The notes below the pieces were generated by a model. The model saw only the letters and a program-made list of their open reading frames with translations. It was not told the origin of the DNA and made no database searches. This document shows, piece by piece, positions 32,137 through 42,671 of a stretch of 56,189 nt of DNA (positions are counted from its first letter, which is position 1; every line of letters begins with the position of its first letter). The position numbers and the translations under genes are program-made. The DNA is from Caldilineaceae bacterium (GTDB lineage Bacteria > Chloroflexota > Anaerolineae > Caldilineales > Caldilineaceae), in NCBI GenBank assembly GCA_022821585.1, contig JAJEDI010000069.1, positions 1 through 56,189 of the forward strand, written 5' to 3'.

Positions 32137-33093
32137 ATGCTTCCTATCATCGATACCCATCAACATCTCTGGGATCTGAGCGTGTTCGACATGCCCTGGC
32201 TGGCGGACGCGCCGACGCTGAACCGCAGCTTCGTTACCAGCGATTACCTGGACGCGACCGCGGGGCTGAACGTCGTCAAAACGGTCTACATGGAGGTGGA
32301 CGTATCCGCGGCACAGAAGGTCACCGAGGCGGAGCATCTGATCGAACTCTGCGCCGCCGATGACAACCCGACCGCCGCCGCAGTGATCGGCGGCACCGTG
32401 ACCTCCGCCGGCTTCGGCGATTACATCCGGCGCTATGCCGGCAGCCCCGCGATCAAAGGCGTGCGCCAGGTGCTGCACGGGCCGGGTACGCCGCAGGGCA
32501 CCTGTCTGGCGCCCCAGTTTGTCGAGAATGTGCGCCTGCTGGGTGAGTTGGGACTCTGCTTCGACCTGTGCATGCGGCCCTCAGAGCTGGGCGACGGCGT
32601 CAAGCTGGCGCAGCAGTGCCCGGACACCCGTTTTGTCGTCGATCACTGCGGCAACGGCGACCCGTATCTGATCAGCGGCGTCCTGCCCGGCACTGGGGCA
32701 GACGGCGATGCAGGGCAGGCGGACTCCAACCTGACGATCGCCGACCATACCGACCGCAATGACCCCTTCTGGCATGACCGGCAGCTGTGGATGGACGGCA
32801 TCGACGCGCTGGCCGCACTGCCGAACACAATCTGCAAGATCTCCGGCATCATCGCCCGCACCCGCCCCGGCTGGACGGCCGCGGACCTGGCGCCGGCCGT
32901 CAACCACTGCCTCGACAGCTTCGGCCCCGACCGCGTCGTCTTTGGCGGGGACTGGCCGGTCTGCACGCTCGGCGCAGACGCCACCTATCGCGCCTGGGTT
33001 GAGGCACTGAAAGAGATTATCGCCGGCCGCAGCGAGACGGAACAGCGCAAGCTTCTGCATGACAACGCGGCCGCGTTCTACGAGTTGGCGTGA
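32137..33093 (+). CDS. Amidohydrolase 2 family (aldonolactonase-like, fuconolactonase/rhamnonolactonase type)
   Basis: The protein has 318 residues from ATG 32137 with AAAGGCGG upstream. TIM-barrel metal motifs are DTHQHLWD at the start (H8, H10), VVDHCGNGD in the middle and FGGDWPVC near the end. The L-fuconolactonase/rhamnono-lactonase branch of this family hydrolyses sugar lactones made by sugar 1-dehydrogenases. An insert of about 30 residues sits after the middle histidine motif. Together with the rhamnonate-dehydratase-like gene and an SDR in this window it fits a non-phosphorylating deoxysugar pathway, but a different carboxylic or lactone substrate is possible. Confidence 0.8.
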   Translation: MLPIIDTHQHLWDLSVFDMPWLADAPTLNRSFVTSDYLDATAGLNVVKTVYMEVDVSAAQKVTEAEHLIELCAADDNPTAAAVIGGTVTSAGFGDYIRRYAGSPAIKGVRQVLHGPGTPQGTCLAPQFVENVRLLGELGLCFDLCMRPSELGDGVKLAQQCPDTRFVVDHCGNGDPYLISGVLPGTGADGDAGQADSNLTIADHTDRNDPFWHDRQLWMDGIDALAALPNTICKISGIIARTRPGWTAADLAPAVNHCLDSFGPDRVVFGGDWPVCTLGADATYRAWVEALKEIIAGRSETEQRKLLHDNAAAFYELA

Positions 33094-33167
33094 CGGGTGG
33101 GGCAGACTGCGGGGGATTGGCGCCTGCACTGCCCCTGGACACCTGACCACGGGCTACTGACAACTCC

Positions 33168-35687
33168 ATGGGACTCGAATGGAGAACGCTGGAAGATGAG
33201 GAGGGCCGGGTCCAGGAAGAGGCCCCGGAGGTAGAAGCGCGAACGCCGCAACGCCGCGGCCGCAAGCGGTGGCTATCGGCTCTGGTTGCTCTGCTGCTGG
33301 TGGCTGTGGTCATCGGGGCGGTGCGCTATGTTCTGCTGCAACGGTTGGAGGCTTTCGTCGCCACCATCGAAGCGGACGTGCTCTCCATGCATGACATCGT
33401 GGAGCAGGCCGAACGCGACCAGGACGGTGCCCTCTTCGGCAGCATGATCTCGCCGGACTACCCCAACTGGGGCAGAACACAGAAAGAGATGCTTCTCAGC
33501 GGGGCGCGCTGGGACCGCCCGTATTTCGACTTGACCCTTGCCCGCGGCGCTGACGAAAAGCCCCCCACCGGCACGGTGGAGGACATCACTTTCACCTCCG
33601 ACTGGCGGATGGCGACCGTCACCCTGGCCTTCCCCTACGTTCGTGCCGCCGGCTCCCCGGTGACTCTTCACCAGATCGTTACCTACCGCGACGAAGCCAC
33701 CGGCTGGTCGCTCGTCCCCGCCTATCCTTCCTTCTGGGGCGAGAAACAGAGATTTGATGGCGATTATCTGACGGTCGACTACCCGGAACGGGACGCGCCA
33801 ACGGTCGAGCGGCTGGCAAGCGAATGGGACGAAATGCTGGCCGAAGTCTGCCAGGAGTTGGACGGTCTGCGCTGCCGCCGCACGTGGAGGCTGAAGGTGG
33901 AGCTCTCCACGGAGTCCGGCCCGCTCGCACGTATGGCCGAAGGGCCGTCCCGCGGACCTCTTTGGAAGGGGATGTCCTTTGCATCTTCGATTAGCAGGGG
34001 CGCCCGCCGGTCGGGTCTGGAGCTGCCGACGCCAAGCCTCATCGGTAGTCCTGTGGATGAGGATGGCTTTCAGGCTGTGCGCGCCGGTTATGCGCCGCTG
34101 GTCGTGGGCGCAGCGATCGCCGAAACCGTTGGCTGGCGCTGCTGTGAAAAGATCGTATTCTTCCGCGCCTTATTGGAAAAACAGCTCAGCCGGTTGGGGT
34201 TGATGACCTGGCCTCTGACCGCCTCCGACTATGAGGATATCCTGCAGGGCTCGATTCACGACGTGACGAGCCTGCACTGGGTCTATCTCCAGCGCTCCTT
34301 CAACAACGTCACCCCACAGATCCAGCAGATCGTCTACAGCATCGTCGATTTAATCCTTGCGTCCAACCCGGAGCGTTCGCCGGCCTCTCTGCAACGTCTT
34401 CTGCTCCGCTACGATACCTACCGTCCGTGGCTGTACAGCGCCCTCCCAATCGACAGGAGCCAGGCAAGTCAGGGCAACTACGGACGTTGGATCCAGAAGG
34501 AGTGGATCCACTATGCTGATCAGCAGTTGGCCGCTGCTACGGCCCCGGGCAGTGCTCTTCCCGAACAGGATCTGCAGCTGCTCTGTACCGCGGAACGGTC
34601 CAACGGCGCACGTCTGTACCGTTACGATCTGCAGACAGATGAGTTCATCGAGGAAAACAGTGACGGCCCGATTCGTCTGATGTACTCCCTCCCGAACGAC
34701 GACGGCATTCTGCTTCAGAGGACGAGCGAAAGTGTAGCCGCGACAGGTGGCTCCCAGATACAGATCTGGCGGCAGGGGCAGAGGCAGGACGTCTCCTACC
34801 GGTCGGCCAATGCCACCCTCTATGGTTTGGATACCATTGCAGACAGGATGCTCTTCTACACCTATAACACGCGGCGCAGACCGCCCATCCGGTTCGCCTA
34901 TCTGAATCAGGCCGAGTGCGACGGCGGCGCCTGTGCCGTGCGGTTCATGAACGGTTGGCCCGTCTGGTCGCCTGACCGGGAGAGGACGGTTGTCTCGCAC
35001 GGGGACGGCGTGCTTTGGCTGGGCGACGACGCCGGAGAGCCGCAGATGGCGGTCGCCAACGGCCGGTCGACGGCGTGGCTGGACAACAGCCGCTTCGCCT
35101 TCATACAGTCGAACGACGGCATGCAAGTGGCCATGATGACGCTGTCCAATCTTCAGCCGAAAACGCTCTTTGAGATTGAGAGGCTGGTTGATGAGCTGCA
35201 GGACGCGACGGACGCAACGCGCGTCACCCATGCCGCGTTGGCGGCGCATCCGACCATGCCTGACCGGCTCTTTGTCGGCGCACGCATCGGGCCCAGACCG
35301 AGCGCGGAGACCACACACGTTTTAGTCTACAATCTCGCCACAGACCAGATCACAGAGCTGCTGCAGGTCGACCATCCCCTTGAACCGTACCGGTCGTTGC
35401 GATTCTCCCCGGACGGGCGCTGGCTTTTCGTCCACAGCGTACAACACCGCGGCAGCGGCTGGCATCTGCATCTCCACAACAATCAGACGGGTGACATTTT
35501 GACCTATTCGACAGAGATTTCGCTGGCCTTTCCCGGGTATGATCTGTCGGCGGACGGCGCGTGGCTGGTACGTGTTGATGAAGGATTTATACATCTGATC
35601 CCGTTGAACAGCGGCCGGCAAAGGCTGGTGGCGCACGACTTTGCCCACTGTTACGCAGCCGTGTGGGTAAACCGAAGTATGCCGTAG
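33168..35687 (+). CDS. Membrane-anchored protein with C-terminal beta-propeller-like repeats
   Basis: This 839-residue protein has an acidic, Arg-rich cytoplasmic start and one membrane helix at about 36-56, then a long external part. Residues 60-200 look like an NTF2-like domain (DIVEQAERDQDGALF, MATVTLAFPYV). Residues 200-400 are helical with a SISRGARRSGLELPTP segment and could be a degenerate peptidase-like domain; no metal motif is seen. Residues 450-830 carry WD40/TolB-like blades (FSPDGRWLFVHS, LSADGAWLVRVD). I do not recognise the full protein. It lies alone between the lactonase-like and creatininase genes. Confidence 0.65.
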   Translation: MGLEWRTLEDEEGRVQEEAPEVEARTPQRRGRKRWLSALVALLLVAVVIGAVRYVLLQRLEAFVATIEADVLSMHDIVEQAERDQDGALFGSMISPDYPNWGRTQKEMLLSGARWDRPYFDLTLARGADEKPPTGTVEDITFTSDWRMATVTLAFPYVRAAGSPVTLHQIVTYRDEATGWSLVPAYPSFWGEKQRFDGDYLTVDYPERDAPTVERLASEWDEMLAEVCQELDGLRCRRTWRLKVELSTESGPLARMAEGPSRGPLWKGMSFASSISRGARRSGLELPTPSLIGSPVDEDGFQAVRAGYAPLVVGAAIAETVGWRCCEKIVFFRALLEKQLSRLGLMTWPLTASDYEDILQGSIHDVTSLHWVYLQRSFNNVTPQIQQIVYSIVDLILASNPERSPASLQRLLLRYDTYRPWLYSALPIDRSQASQGNYGRWIQKEWIHYADQQLAAATAPGSALPEQDLQLLCTAERSNGARLYRYDLQTDEFIEENSDGPIRLMYSLPNDDGILLQRTSESVAATGGSQIQIWRQGQRQDVSYRSANATLYGLDTIADRMLFYTYNTRRRPPIRFAYLNQAECDGGACAVRFMNGWPVWSPDRERTVVSHGDGVLWLGDDAGEPQMAVANGRSTAWLDNSRFAFIQSNDGMQVAMMTLSNLQPKTLFEIERLVDELQDATDATRVTHAALAAHPTMPDRLFVGARIGPRPSAETTHVLVYNLATDQITELLQVDHPLEPYRSLRFSPDGRWLFVHSVQHRGSGWHLHLHNNQTGDILTYSTEISLAFPGYDLSADGAWLVRVDEGFIHLIPLNSGRQRLVAHDFAHCYAAVWVNRSMP

Positions 35688-35756
35688 CCCTTATCGTGTA
35701 CTTTGACCGGGGCTAGCCAGGGGTTCAAAACCAGAAATTATGAGAGGAGTTTTCGA

Positions 35757-36599
35757 ATGACGACCTACCGCTATGCAGAGATGACCTGGTCTGCCTGTCG
35801 CGAGGCGGCCTACTCCGGCAAGGTGGCGGTGCTGCCGGTTGCCACATACGAAGATCACGGCTACCACCTGCCGATCGATACCGATGTGCGGCTCTGCACC
35901 GGAATCTGCGAGCGGGCGGTGGCCCGCATTCCGGACGAAGCAGTGCTGATTCCGCCGGTCAGCCACGGATACAGCCCCCACCACATGGATTTTCCCGGCA
36001 CGATCACGATTCGCTGGGACACCTTTATCAACTACGTGCGCGATGTCTGCGTCAGCCTCGCCCACCACGGCTTCAAGCGCATACTGATAGTGAACGGGCA
36101 CGGCAGCAACACCGCGCCGGTGGAGATGGCCGCCCGTCTGACCGTGCTCGAAACCGAAGGCAAGACCCTGTGTGCGTCGGTCAACCACTGGGGCGTGCGT
36201 AAAGGCAGGCAGGAGGGGAATGCGATCCGCTCTTCGGACTTTGGCGGCACCTCCCACGCCGGAGAGTACGAGACTGCCCTCTATCTAGCGCTGGCCGAAG
36301 AACTGGTGCAGATGGACAAGGCGGTCGATGAGCGTTCGCCGCTGTCGCCGAGCTTCCAGACCGATCTGCTGATGGGCAAACGCGAGGACGGCTCCGTCGC
36401 CAACCTGTGGCCCTACTGGAGCTCGTTGACCGACAGCGGCGTGCTGGGGGATGCCACTGCCGCCACGCGTGAAAAAGGGGAGCAGTTTCTTGAGGCTGCG
36501 GTGGAAGGGCTGATCGAGCTGGTTCGCGAATTCCGCACCGTCGCGATCAATCCCCGCAAGAACCACATTTCACCGGATAGCGATGGCCTTGCCCAATAG
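35757..36599 (+). CDS. Creatininase family amidohydrolase, copy 1
   Basis: The protein has 280 residues from ATG 35757 with GAGAGGAG upstream. Metal and catalytic positions are visible in VATYEDHGYHLPIDTD (E32, H34, D43), SPHHMDFPGTIT, NGHGSN and SHAGEYETAL. Creatininase-family enzymes hydrolyse cyclic or linear amides: creatinine, formamides in riboflavin/F420 and mycofactocin synthesis. The second family member at 46312 is only distantly similar, so the two probably act on different compounds. A GNAT gene follows after 36 bp. Confidence 0.85.
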   Translation: MTTYRYAEMTWSACREAAYSGKVAVLPVATYEDHGYHLPIDTDVRLCTGICERAVARIPDEAVLIPPVSHGYSPHHMDFPGTITIRWDTFINYVRDVCVSLAHHGFKRILIVNGHGSNTAPVEMAARLTVLETEGKTLCASVNHWGVRKGRQEGNAIRSSDFGGTSHAGEYETALYLALAEELVQMDKAVDERSPLSPSFQTDLLMGKREDGSVANLWPYWSSLTDSGVLGDATAATREKGEQFLEAAVEGLIELVREFRTVAINPRKNHISPDSDGLAQ

Positions 36600-36635
36600 C
36601 GGCCGGCTGGAGATCTGCGGCAGCTCTCGTCAGAC

Positions 36636-37169
36636 ATGACCGAGCATTACAGGATGCGGCCAGCCGCGCTGGAGGACTGGCCAGCCATCGTGGCGCTGGA
36701 CCAGGAAATCTTCGGCGCGTACGGCGCGCAGGAGGAGCCGGATATCATCCGCAGCCGCCTGCTGACATTCCCGCAGGGCTGCGCGGTGCTGGAGGGGGAG
36801 CGCGGCGACGGGCGCCCGTTCATCGCCGGCTATCTGACCACCGAGAAATGGGCCGAACTGCGCGAACCTGTACTGGACGAGGATCCCCAGGAGAGCCACC
36901 GGCCCGACGGCCGCGTGCTGTGTATCACGACGCTTGCGGTCGCTCCCGACTGCCAGAATCAGGGATTAGGCGTGCGCTTGCTGGACCGTTCCATCAGCAT
37001 CGCGCGCCAAGAGGGCTGCGGGCAGATCATCCTGGAAACGGCCCACGCCGAACGGTTCTACCTGCGCCACCGCTTTCGACGGACCGGATCACGGACGGAA
37101 AGAGGGATCAGGATGGCGATTATGGTTTTGGACCTGACAGACTGCGCAGCCACCTCTATTTGCCCGTAG
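36636..37169 (+). CDS. GNAT family N-acetyltransferase
   Basis: The protein has 177 residues. The acetyl-CoA-binding core is ITTLAVAPDCQNQGLGVRLLDRSI (strand 4 and the Q-x-x-G-x-G/A-type loop) at about residues 96-119, followed by AERFYLRHRFRRTG typical of strand 5 and helix 4. The substrate cannot be predicted. It follows creatininase by 36 bp and is probably co-transcribed. Its TAG stop lies at the foot of a hairpin. Confidence 0.85.
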   Translation: MTEHYRMRPAALEDWPAIVALDQEIFGAYGAQEEPDIIRSRLLTFPQGCAVLEGERGDGRPFIAGYLTTEKWAELREPVLDEDPQESHRPDGRVLCITTLAVAPDCQNQGLGVRLLDRSISIARQEGCGQIILETAHAERFYLRHRFRRTGSRTERGIRMAIMVLDLTDCAATSICP

Positions 37170-37190
37170 GGGCACCCCTTGTGGGTGCCC
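37170..37190. terminator. Hairpin between convergent GNAT and PPOX genes
   Basis: GGGCACCC-CTTGT-GGGTGCCC, a perfect 8-bp stem one base after the GNAT stop codon. It has no T-run. It could terminate both convergent transcripts, or be one of the short palindromic repeats common in such genomes. Confidence 0.45.
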
Positions 37191-37246
37191 TTGCTCATCC
37201 CCACATTGGATTGCACCCACCGTAAACGGCCCCAATCCGCTGCAGG

Positions 37247-37669
37247 CTATGCAGGCGGCGATATCACAACCCGCTGCGGCTTGATCTTGAAGATCACACG
37301 CTCTTCCGTCCCTTTCATCGAAGCAGGCATAACGCTGCCGTAGTACTCGTCTGCGCCCACGTAGAGCTTGGCGTGAGCATTGATGTTGGCGAAGTCAGGG
37401 TCGGGCACGATCTCCTCAACGACGCCGCGCACATCGATCCAACGGAATGCATCCTCCGGATCCAAGGCCATCAGGGCCACTCTCGGATTGGCGCGGACGT
37501 TCTTGGGTTTTCGGCGTCCCTCGGCCGTATTGACGAGGACGTGTGTGCCGTCCCACGAGCACCAGACAATCGTGTTTTCCGGCGCGCCGGATGGGGAGAG
37601 GGTCGTCAGGGTGGCGAAGATGGGACCGGTCAGCAGGTCAACGTGTGTATCGGGAATCTGCGCGGACAT
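37247..37669 (-). CDS. PPOX-class flavin/F420-dependent oxidoreductase
   Basis: This 140-residue pyridoxamine-phosphate-oxidase-like split barrel shows [39 protein letters not shown] and [11 protein letters not shown], the pattern of F420-dependent PPOX proteins. The start at ATG 37669 is preferred over one five codons earlier because GAGGAG would then serve as its ribosome site. The role is reduction of an unknown substrate with F420 or flavin. Confidence 0.88.
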   Translation of the reverse strand: MSAQIPDTHVDLLTGPIFATLTTLSPSGAPENTIVWCSWDGTHVLVNTAEGRRKPKNVRANPRVALMALDPEDAFRWIDVRGVVEEIVPDPDFANINAHAKLYVGADEYYGSVMPASMKGTEERVIFKIKPQRVVISPPA

Positions 37670-37730
37670 TGTAGTGCTCCTCATGTTGTTTGCGGTTTAG
37701 GGTGGTGCTAATCCTCAACGCCCTTCGGCA

Positions 37731-38960
37731 TCAATGCTTGCAACAGGCGGCCATCACCGGGGGCGTATGACCCTCGGCGATCAAAGTCTGTTGGTCTTCA
37801 GAAAGTTCGATCCAGGGCATCAGCGGGTCATCGGACTGGTGGGCCATCTCGCGGCCATTGATAATCGTCAGCGTGTTGCGGACCAGCTTCTGTCCGGGAC
37901 GCGGGTTCATGAAGACATCGTAGAACATGAAATCCCCCTCAATGATCTCGAACAGTGCCACATCGGCCAGCGCGCCGGGCCGCAGCGTGCCGATCTCTTT
38001 CTCCAGCCCCAACACGGCCGCCGGGCGCTCGGTAGCGGCGTGGACCACTTCGGAAAAACTCATGCCCAGCGTCATGAACTTGCTCAGGCAGGTGGGCATG
38101 TCGAACATTGGACCGCTGACGCTCATCTGGTGGATGTCGGAGGAGATGACGTCCGGCCGGTAGCCCTGTGCCATCAGCGCCTCGGCGGTCTTGAATGAGA
38201 AGGACCCCGCGCCATGGCCGATATCCAGCACCAGGCCGGCATCCCAGGCCCGTTTGACCGTCTCGCGCAGGTCGCCTGAATCCTCGACAATGCGCATTGT
38301 GCCCCCTGTGAAGCAGTGAGTGAGGATATCACCGGGCCGCATCAACGCCATCACCCCGTCAATCCCCGGCGGCCCCATGCCGATATGGGTCATCAGCGGC
38401 AACTCGCAGCGGTCTGCCGCTTCGCGGGCTTTGTGCAGGGGAGCGAGGCCCTGACCGCTGGTGGTGAGCTGGTCGATCCGGGCCTTGACGCCCAGCAGCA
38501 CATCCCGGTTCAGGTCGATGATCTGGCAGCAGAGGTCCACGTTGCAGTAGCCGGGGTTGGCCAGCTCCCACGTCTGCGCGGTCAGCCCGATCGACGAGAT
38601 ATTGAGCAGGGCGTAGATGCGCGCGCGGGAGTTTTCGATGATGAACTCCCGGAAGCCGGTGAAGTTGTATCCGCCGGACGAGCCCACGTCGAGCCAGGTC
38701 GTTACGCCGCTGCGGGCCGCGATCGGGTCGGGGCGGATGCCGTAGAAGCCGCAGCCGTAGTTGACGTGCGTATGCAGATCGACCAGCCCGGGCGTGACGT
38801 ACTGGCCGCCGGCGTCCACGACGCGAAAGGCCGTCTCGGCTGGGATGTCGGCATCGACCGCGGCGATGCGGTTGCGCTTGATCGCCACGTCCAGACGGCC
38901 GCTGTGCCCGCCGCCGGGGTCAACCACTTCGCCGCCCTTGATCAGAAGATCGAATCGCAT
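37731..38960 (-). CDS. Amidohydrolase/deacetylase family metallohydrolase
   Basis: The protein has 409 residues from ATG 38960 (AAGGTGAG upstream); the longer frame upstream is not conserved. Urease-superfamily motifs are DLHTHVNYG (H63, H65), a likely carboxylated lysine in GVKARI, MTHIGMGPPG, LTHCFTGG and SSDIHQ. It begins with the usual small beta-sandwich LLIKGGEVVDPGGG. This subgroup, related to dihydroorotase, includes deacetylases and enzymes of unknown substrate. It is transcribed away from the SDR gene's end, in the same direction, 174 bp after it. Confidence 0.85.
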   Translation of the reverse strand: MRFDLLIKGGEVVDPGGGHSGRLDVAIKRNRIAAVDADIPAETAFRVVDAGGQYVTPGLVDLHTHVNYGCGFYGIRPDPIAARSGVTTWLDVGSSGGYNFTGFREFIIENSRARIYALLNISSIGLTAQTWELANPGYCNVDLCCQIIDLNRDVLLGVKARIDQLTTSGQGLAPLHKAREAADRCELPLMTHIGMGPPGIDGVMALMRPGDILTHCFTGGTMRIVEDSGDLRETVKRAWDAGLVLDIGHGAGSFSFKTAEALMAQGYRPDVISSDIHQMSVSGPMFDMPTCLSKFMTLGMSFSEVVHAATERPAAVLGLEKEIGTLRPGALADVALFEIIEGDFMFYDVFMNPRPGQKLVRNTLTIINGREMAHQSDDPLMPWIELSEDQQTLIAEGHTPPVMAACCKH

Positions 38961-39134
38961 AGTCTCACCTTTCGCGTTTTTATTTTCCCGGTGGATAGCA
39001 GCATCGGTGGCCGGCAGTTCGCAGCAAAACCTGTGCCGGCGACTGGCAAAAAGGGTCGCCGCCAGCCCCATCTAATCCCCTTTCCAGAACATTGTCAAGT
39101 GGCGCTGCGCCGGGACGGATACACCGGTTGCGGT

Positions 39135-39932
39135 TCAGAAAGCGACGTAGCCGCCGCAGACGGGGATGCACTGGCCGGTGACGTAGTCGGAAAGGTCGGT
39201 GACCAGAAATTCGACAACTTTGGCGCAGTCCTCAGGCACGCCCAGCCGACCGAGGGGGATATCCTGCAGCAGGCGGTCGCGCACTTCCGGGGTGTTGCGT
39301 CCGCCGGCCACGGCCCGCGAGGAGAGCGTAAATCCCGGCGCGATACAGTTGACATGGATGTTATGCGGCCCCAGTTCGGCGGCGAGGACGCGCGTGTAAT
39401 GGATTACGCCGGCCTTGGCGACCTTGTAGGCCATACCGCCGCCGATGCGGCCGCTCCAGATGCCGGCTTGGGAGGCAGTGTTGACGATTCTGCCGCTGCG
39501 AGCAGCCTGCATGTAGGGTGCAGCGGCCTGGCAGCAAAAGATCGTGCCGGTCAGGTTGATATCCATGATGTACTGGTAGTGGTCGGGCGGCGCCGTGGCC
39601 GCACTATTGTTGGGCGGCGCATACAGCATGCCGCCGGCGTTGTTGACGAGGATATCGATTTGCCCGAATGTGTCGATAATCTCCTGCATCATCACCTCCA
39701 CCGCGGCCTTGTCGGTCACATCGGCCTCGATGCCCAGGCCGCACCGGCCCAGCGCATCCACCTCTGCGGCCACCGACTCGGCGGTGAGTTCCTCGTCATA
39801 CTCCTGGGCCGCGTTCAGGTCTACGTCGTTGATCACCACATCTGCGCCCAACTTGGCCAGATGAAGGACATAAGCGCGGCCCAGGCCGCGGGCTCCACCG
39901 GTGACCAGAGCGACTTTGTTTGCGAGTTTCAT
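39135..39932 (-). CDS. Short-chain dehydrogenase/reductase (SDR)
   Basis: The protein has 265 residues from ATG 39932, preceded by GGAGC. The cofactor motif TGGARGLG is at about 11-18, NNAGG follows, the catalytic Ser is in NTASQAGI, and Tyr/Lys in AYKVAKAG. The C-terminal IAPGFTLSSRAV and CGGYVAF are classical. NDVDLN after the second strand suggests NAD preference. It could oxidise a sugar such as rhamnose or fucose in the pathway hinted at by other genes here, but SDR substrates cannot be read from sequence. Confidence 0.88.
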   Translation of the reverse strand: MKLANKVALVTGGARGLGRAYVLHLAKLGADVVINDVDLNAAQEYDEELTAESVAAEVDALGRCGLGIEADVTDKAAVEVMMQEIIDTFGQIDILVNNAGGMLYAPPNNSAATAPPDHYQYIMDINLTGTIFCCQAAAPYMQAARSGRIVNTASQAGIWSGRIGGGMAYKVAKAGVIHYTRVLAAELGPHNIHVNCIAPGFTLSSRAVAGGRNTPEVRDRLLQDIPLGRLGVPEDCAKVVEFLVTDLSDYVTGQCIPVCGGYVAF

Positions 39933-40288
39933 GGAAGCTCCTTTTTGAAGCGTATGGCGTACTGCGTATCCGGTTATCATGGTGACGCAACAGCGTCCAG
40001 ACGGCAAACTCGAATATGAGATTCGGACAGAGATTAACGTGATATGTGAAATGGGGCCAGGTCGCTGCATGGTGGGTAGACTGCAGCCGCGGTGAACCGC
40101 ATGAAACATGCCAATCTCGGAGGTCATTTGGCTGAGGTGGTGGCAGGTGGGTAAGATAGGCGTGGATGTCGCGCCTCTTTTGCGCCAATGCATGATTTAG
40201 AAAACGGGAATTCTCCATATGATGGCAGATCGTCTTGTGAACGGCGGTTGGCGGGTCGTGCGTTCGGACGATGCGCCCACGATGTGGC
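39933..40288. other. Intergenic region between divergent SDR and hicA genes
   Basis: No conserved frame is seen. A weak plus-strand promoter-like pair (TTGGCT, 18 bases, TAAGAT) ending near 40156 could serve hicA. Otherwise nothing is recognised. Confidence 0.4.
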
Positions 40289-40489
40289 ATGCCGAAAGTC
40301 AGGGAGGCAATTCGTCTGGTAGAACGGGACGGCTGGCGGCTTGACAGGACTCGCGGCAGCCACCGGCAATATCGTCACCCCATCAAGCCCGGAACCGTAA
40401 CCATTGCAGGTCACCCCAGTGCAGACATACCGATTGGGACGTGGCTGAGTATACTGAAACAGGCGGGGCTTAGGGAGGGAAAACGGTGA
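40289..40489 (+). CDS. hicA: HicA-family toxin, second module
   Basis: This 66-residue short HicA has EAIRLVERDGWRLDRTRGSH, the catalytic His in GSHRQYRHP, and GTVTIAGHPSADIPIGT as in canonical HicA. The start ATG 40289 is where family similarity begins. The stop overlaps the hicB start by 4 bp (GTGA). It is distinct in sequence from the 30502 toxin, which belongs to the longer HicA type. Confidence 0.88.
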   Translation: MPKVREAIRLVERDGWRLDRTRGSHRQYRHPIKPGTVTIAGHPSADIPIGTWLSILKQAGLREGKR

Positions 40490-40806
40490 AATTCAATTAC
40501 GCTGTTGTTTATGAGCGGACGCCAAACAACTACGGTGCCTATGTGCCCGAACTGCCCGGTTGCATTGCAACAGGAAAGGGTTGGCAGGAAATTCAGACAA
40601 TGATACGCGAGGCGATCGTCTTTCACATTGAAGGTCTGATAGAGAGCGGCGACCCGATCCCCGACCCACAGATGTCGGTCGGGGAGGCAATGACCTATCA
40701 TATCGCCAGCCTCTCCGACGCTGGGGAATCCGTTCCAGACCAGGAAACCACCTTTGGTATGGTTGAGGTTGAGATCGCTCGACCCAAGACGGCCGCGGTG
40801 AGCTGA
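40486..40806 (+). CDS. hicB: HicB-family antitoxin, second module
   Basis: The 106-residue protein starts at GTG 40486 with GGGAGGG upstream and overlaps the hicA stop. The HicB core is YAVVYERTPNNYGAYVPELP, then GCIATGKGWQEIQTMIREAI and GDPIPDP. A ~35-residue tail (to AVS) replaces a clear DNA-binding domain. It should neutralise the preceding toxin. Confidence 0.85.
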   Translation: MKFNYAVVYERTPNNYGAYVPELPGCIATGKGWQEIQTMIREAIVFHIEGLIESGDPIPDPQMSVGEAMTYHIASLSDAGESVPDQETTFGMVEVEIARPKTAAVS

Positions 40807-40918
40807 TTCTGAGCAGGGCTTCAGCCGCCAAGCGTGGGAAGTCTGGGTCGTTCGGCAGATTCTGTAGTCACTGAGAAGGCATTCAAGTACCGTCACTAAA
40901 GATTGAACAGGTCTGTCA

Positions 40919-42517
<1,599 letters not shown>

Positions 42518-42671
42518 TATGCACGGGTCAGTGGTTAGAAGCTTATGATGGGGTTGGCCGCGAAGCAGCGCGGTCACTGTTCTAGATGGACGAAGATAGG
42601 CGCCCGGCTACCGAAGTCGACAGACCGACCAATGCCGAGCAGACAACTTTCATCCAGCGGGGAGGACAGCG

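Noticed and set aside
38316..40019. Long plus-strand frame (567 codons) opposite the amidohydrolase and SDR genes
   Set aside because: It is the antisense of two well-supported genes and shows no family motif; long antisense frames are common in GC-rich DNA.
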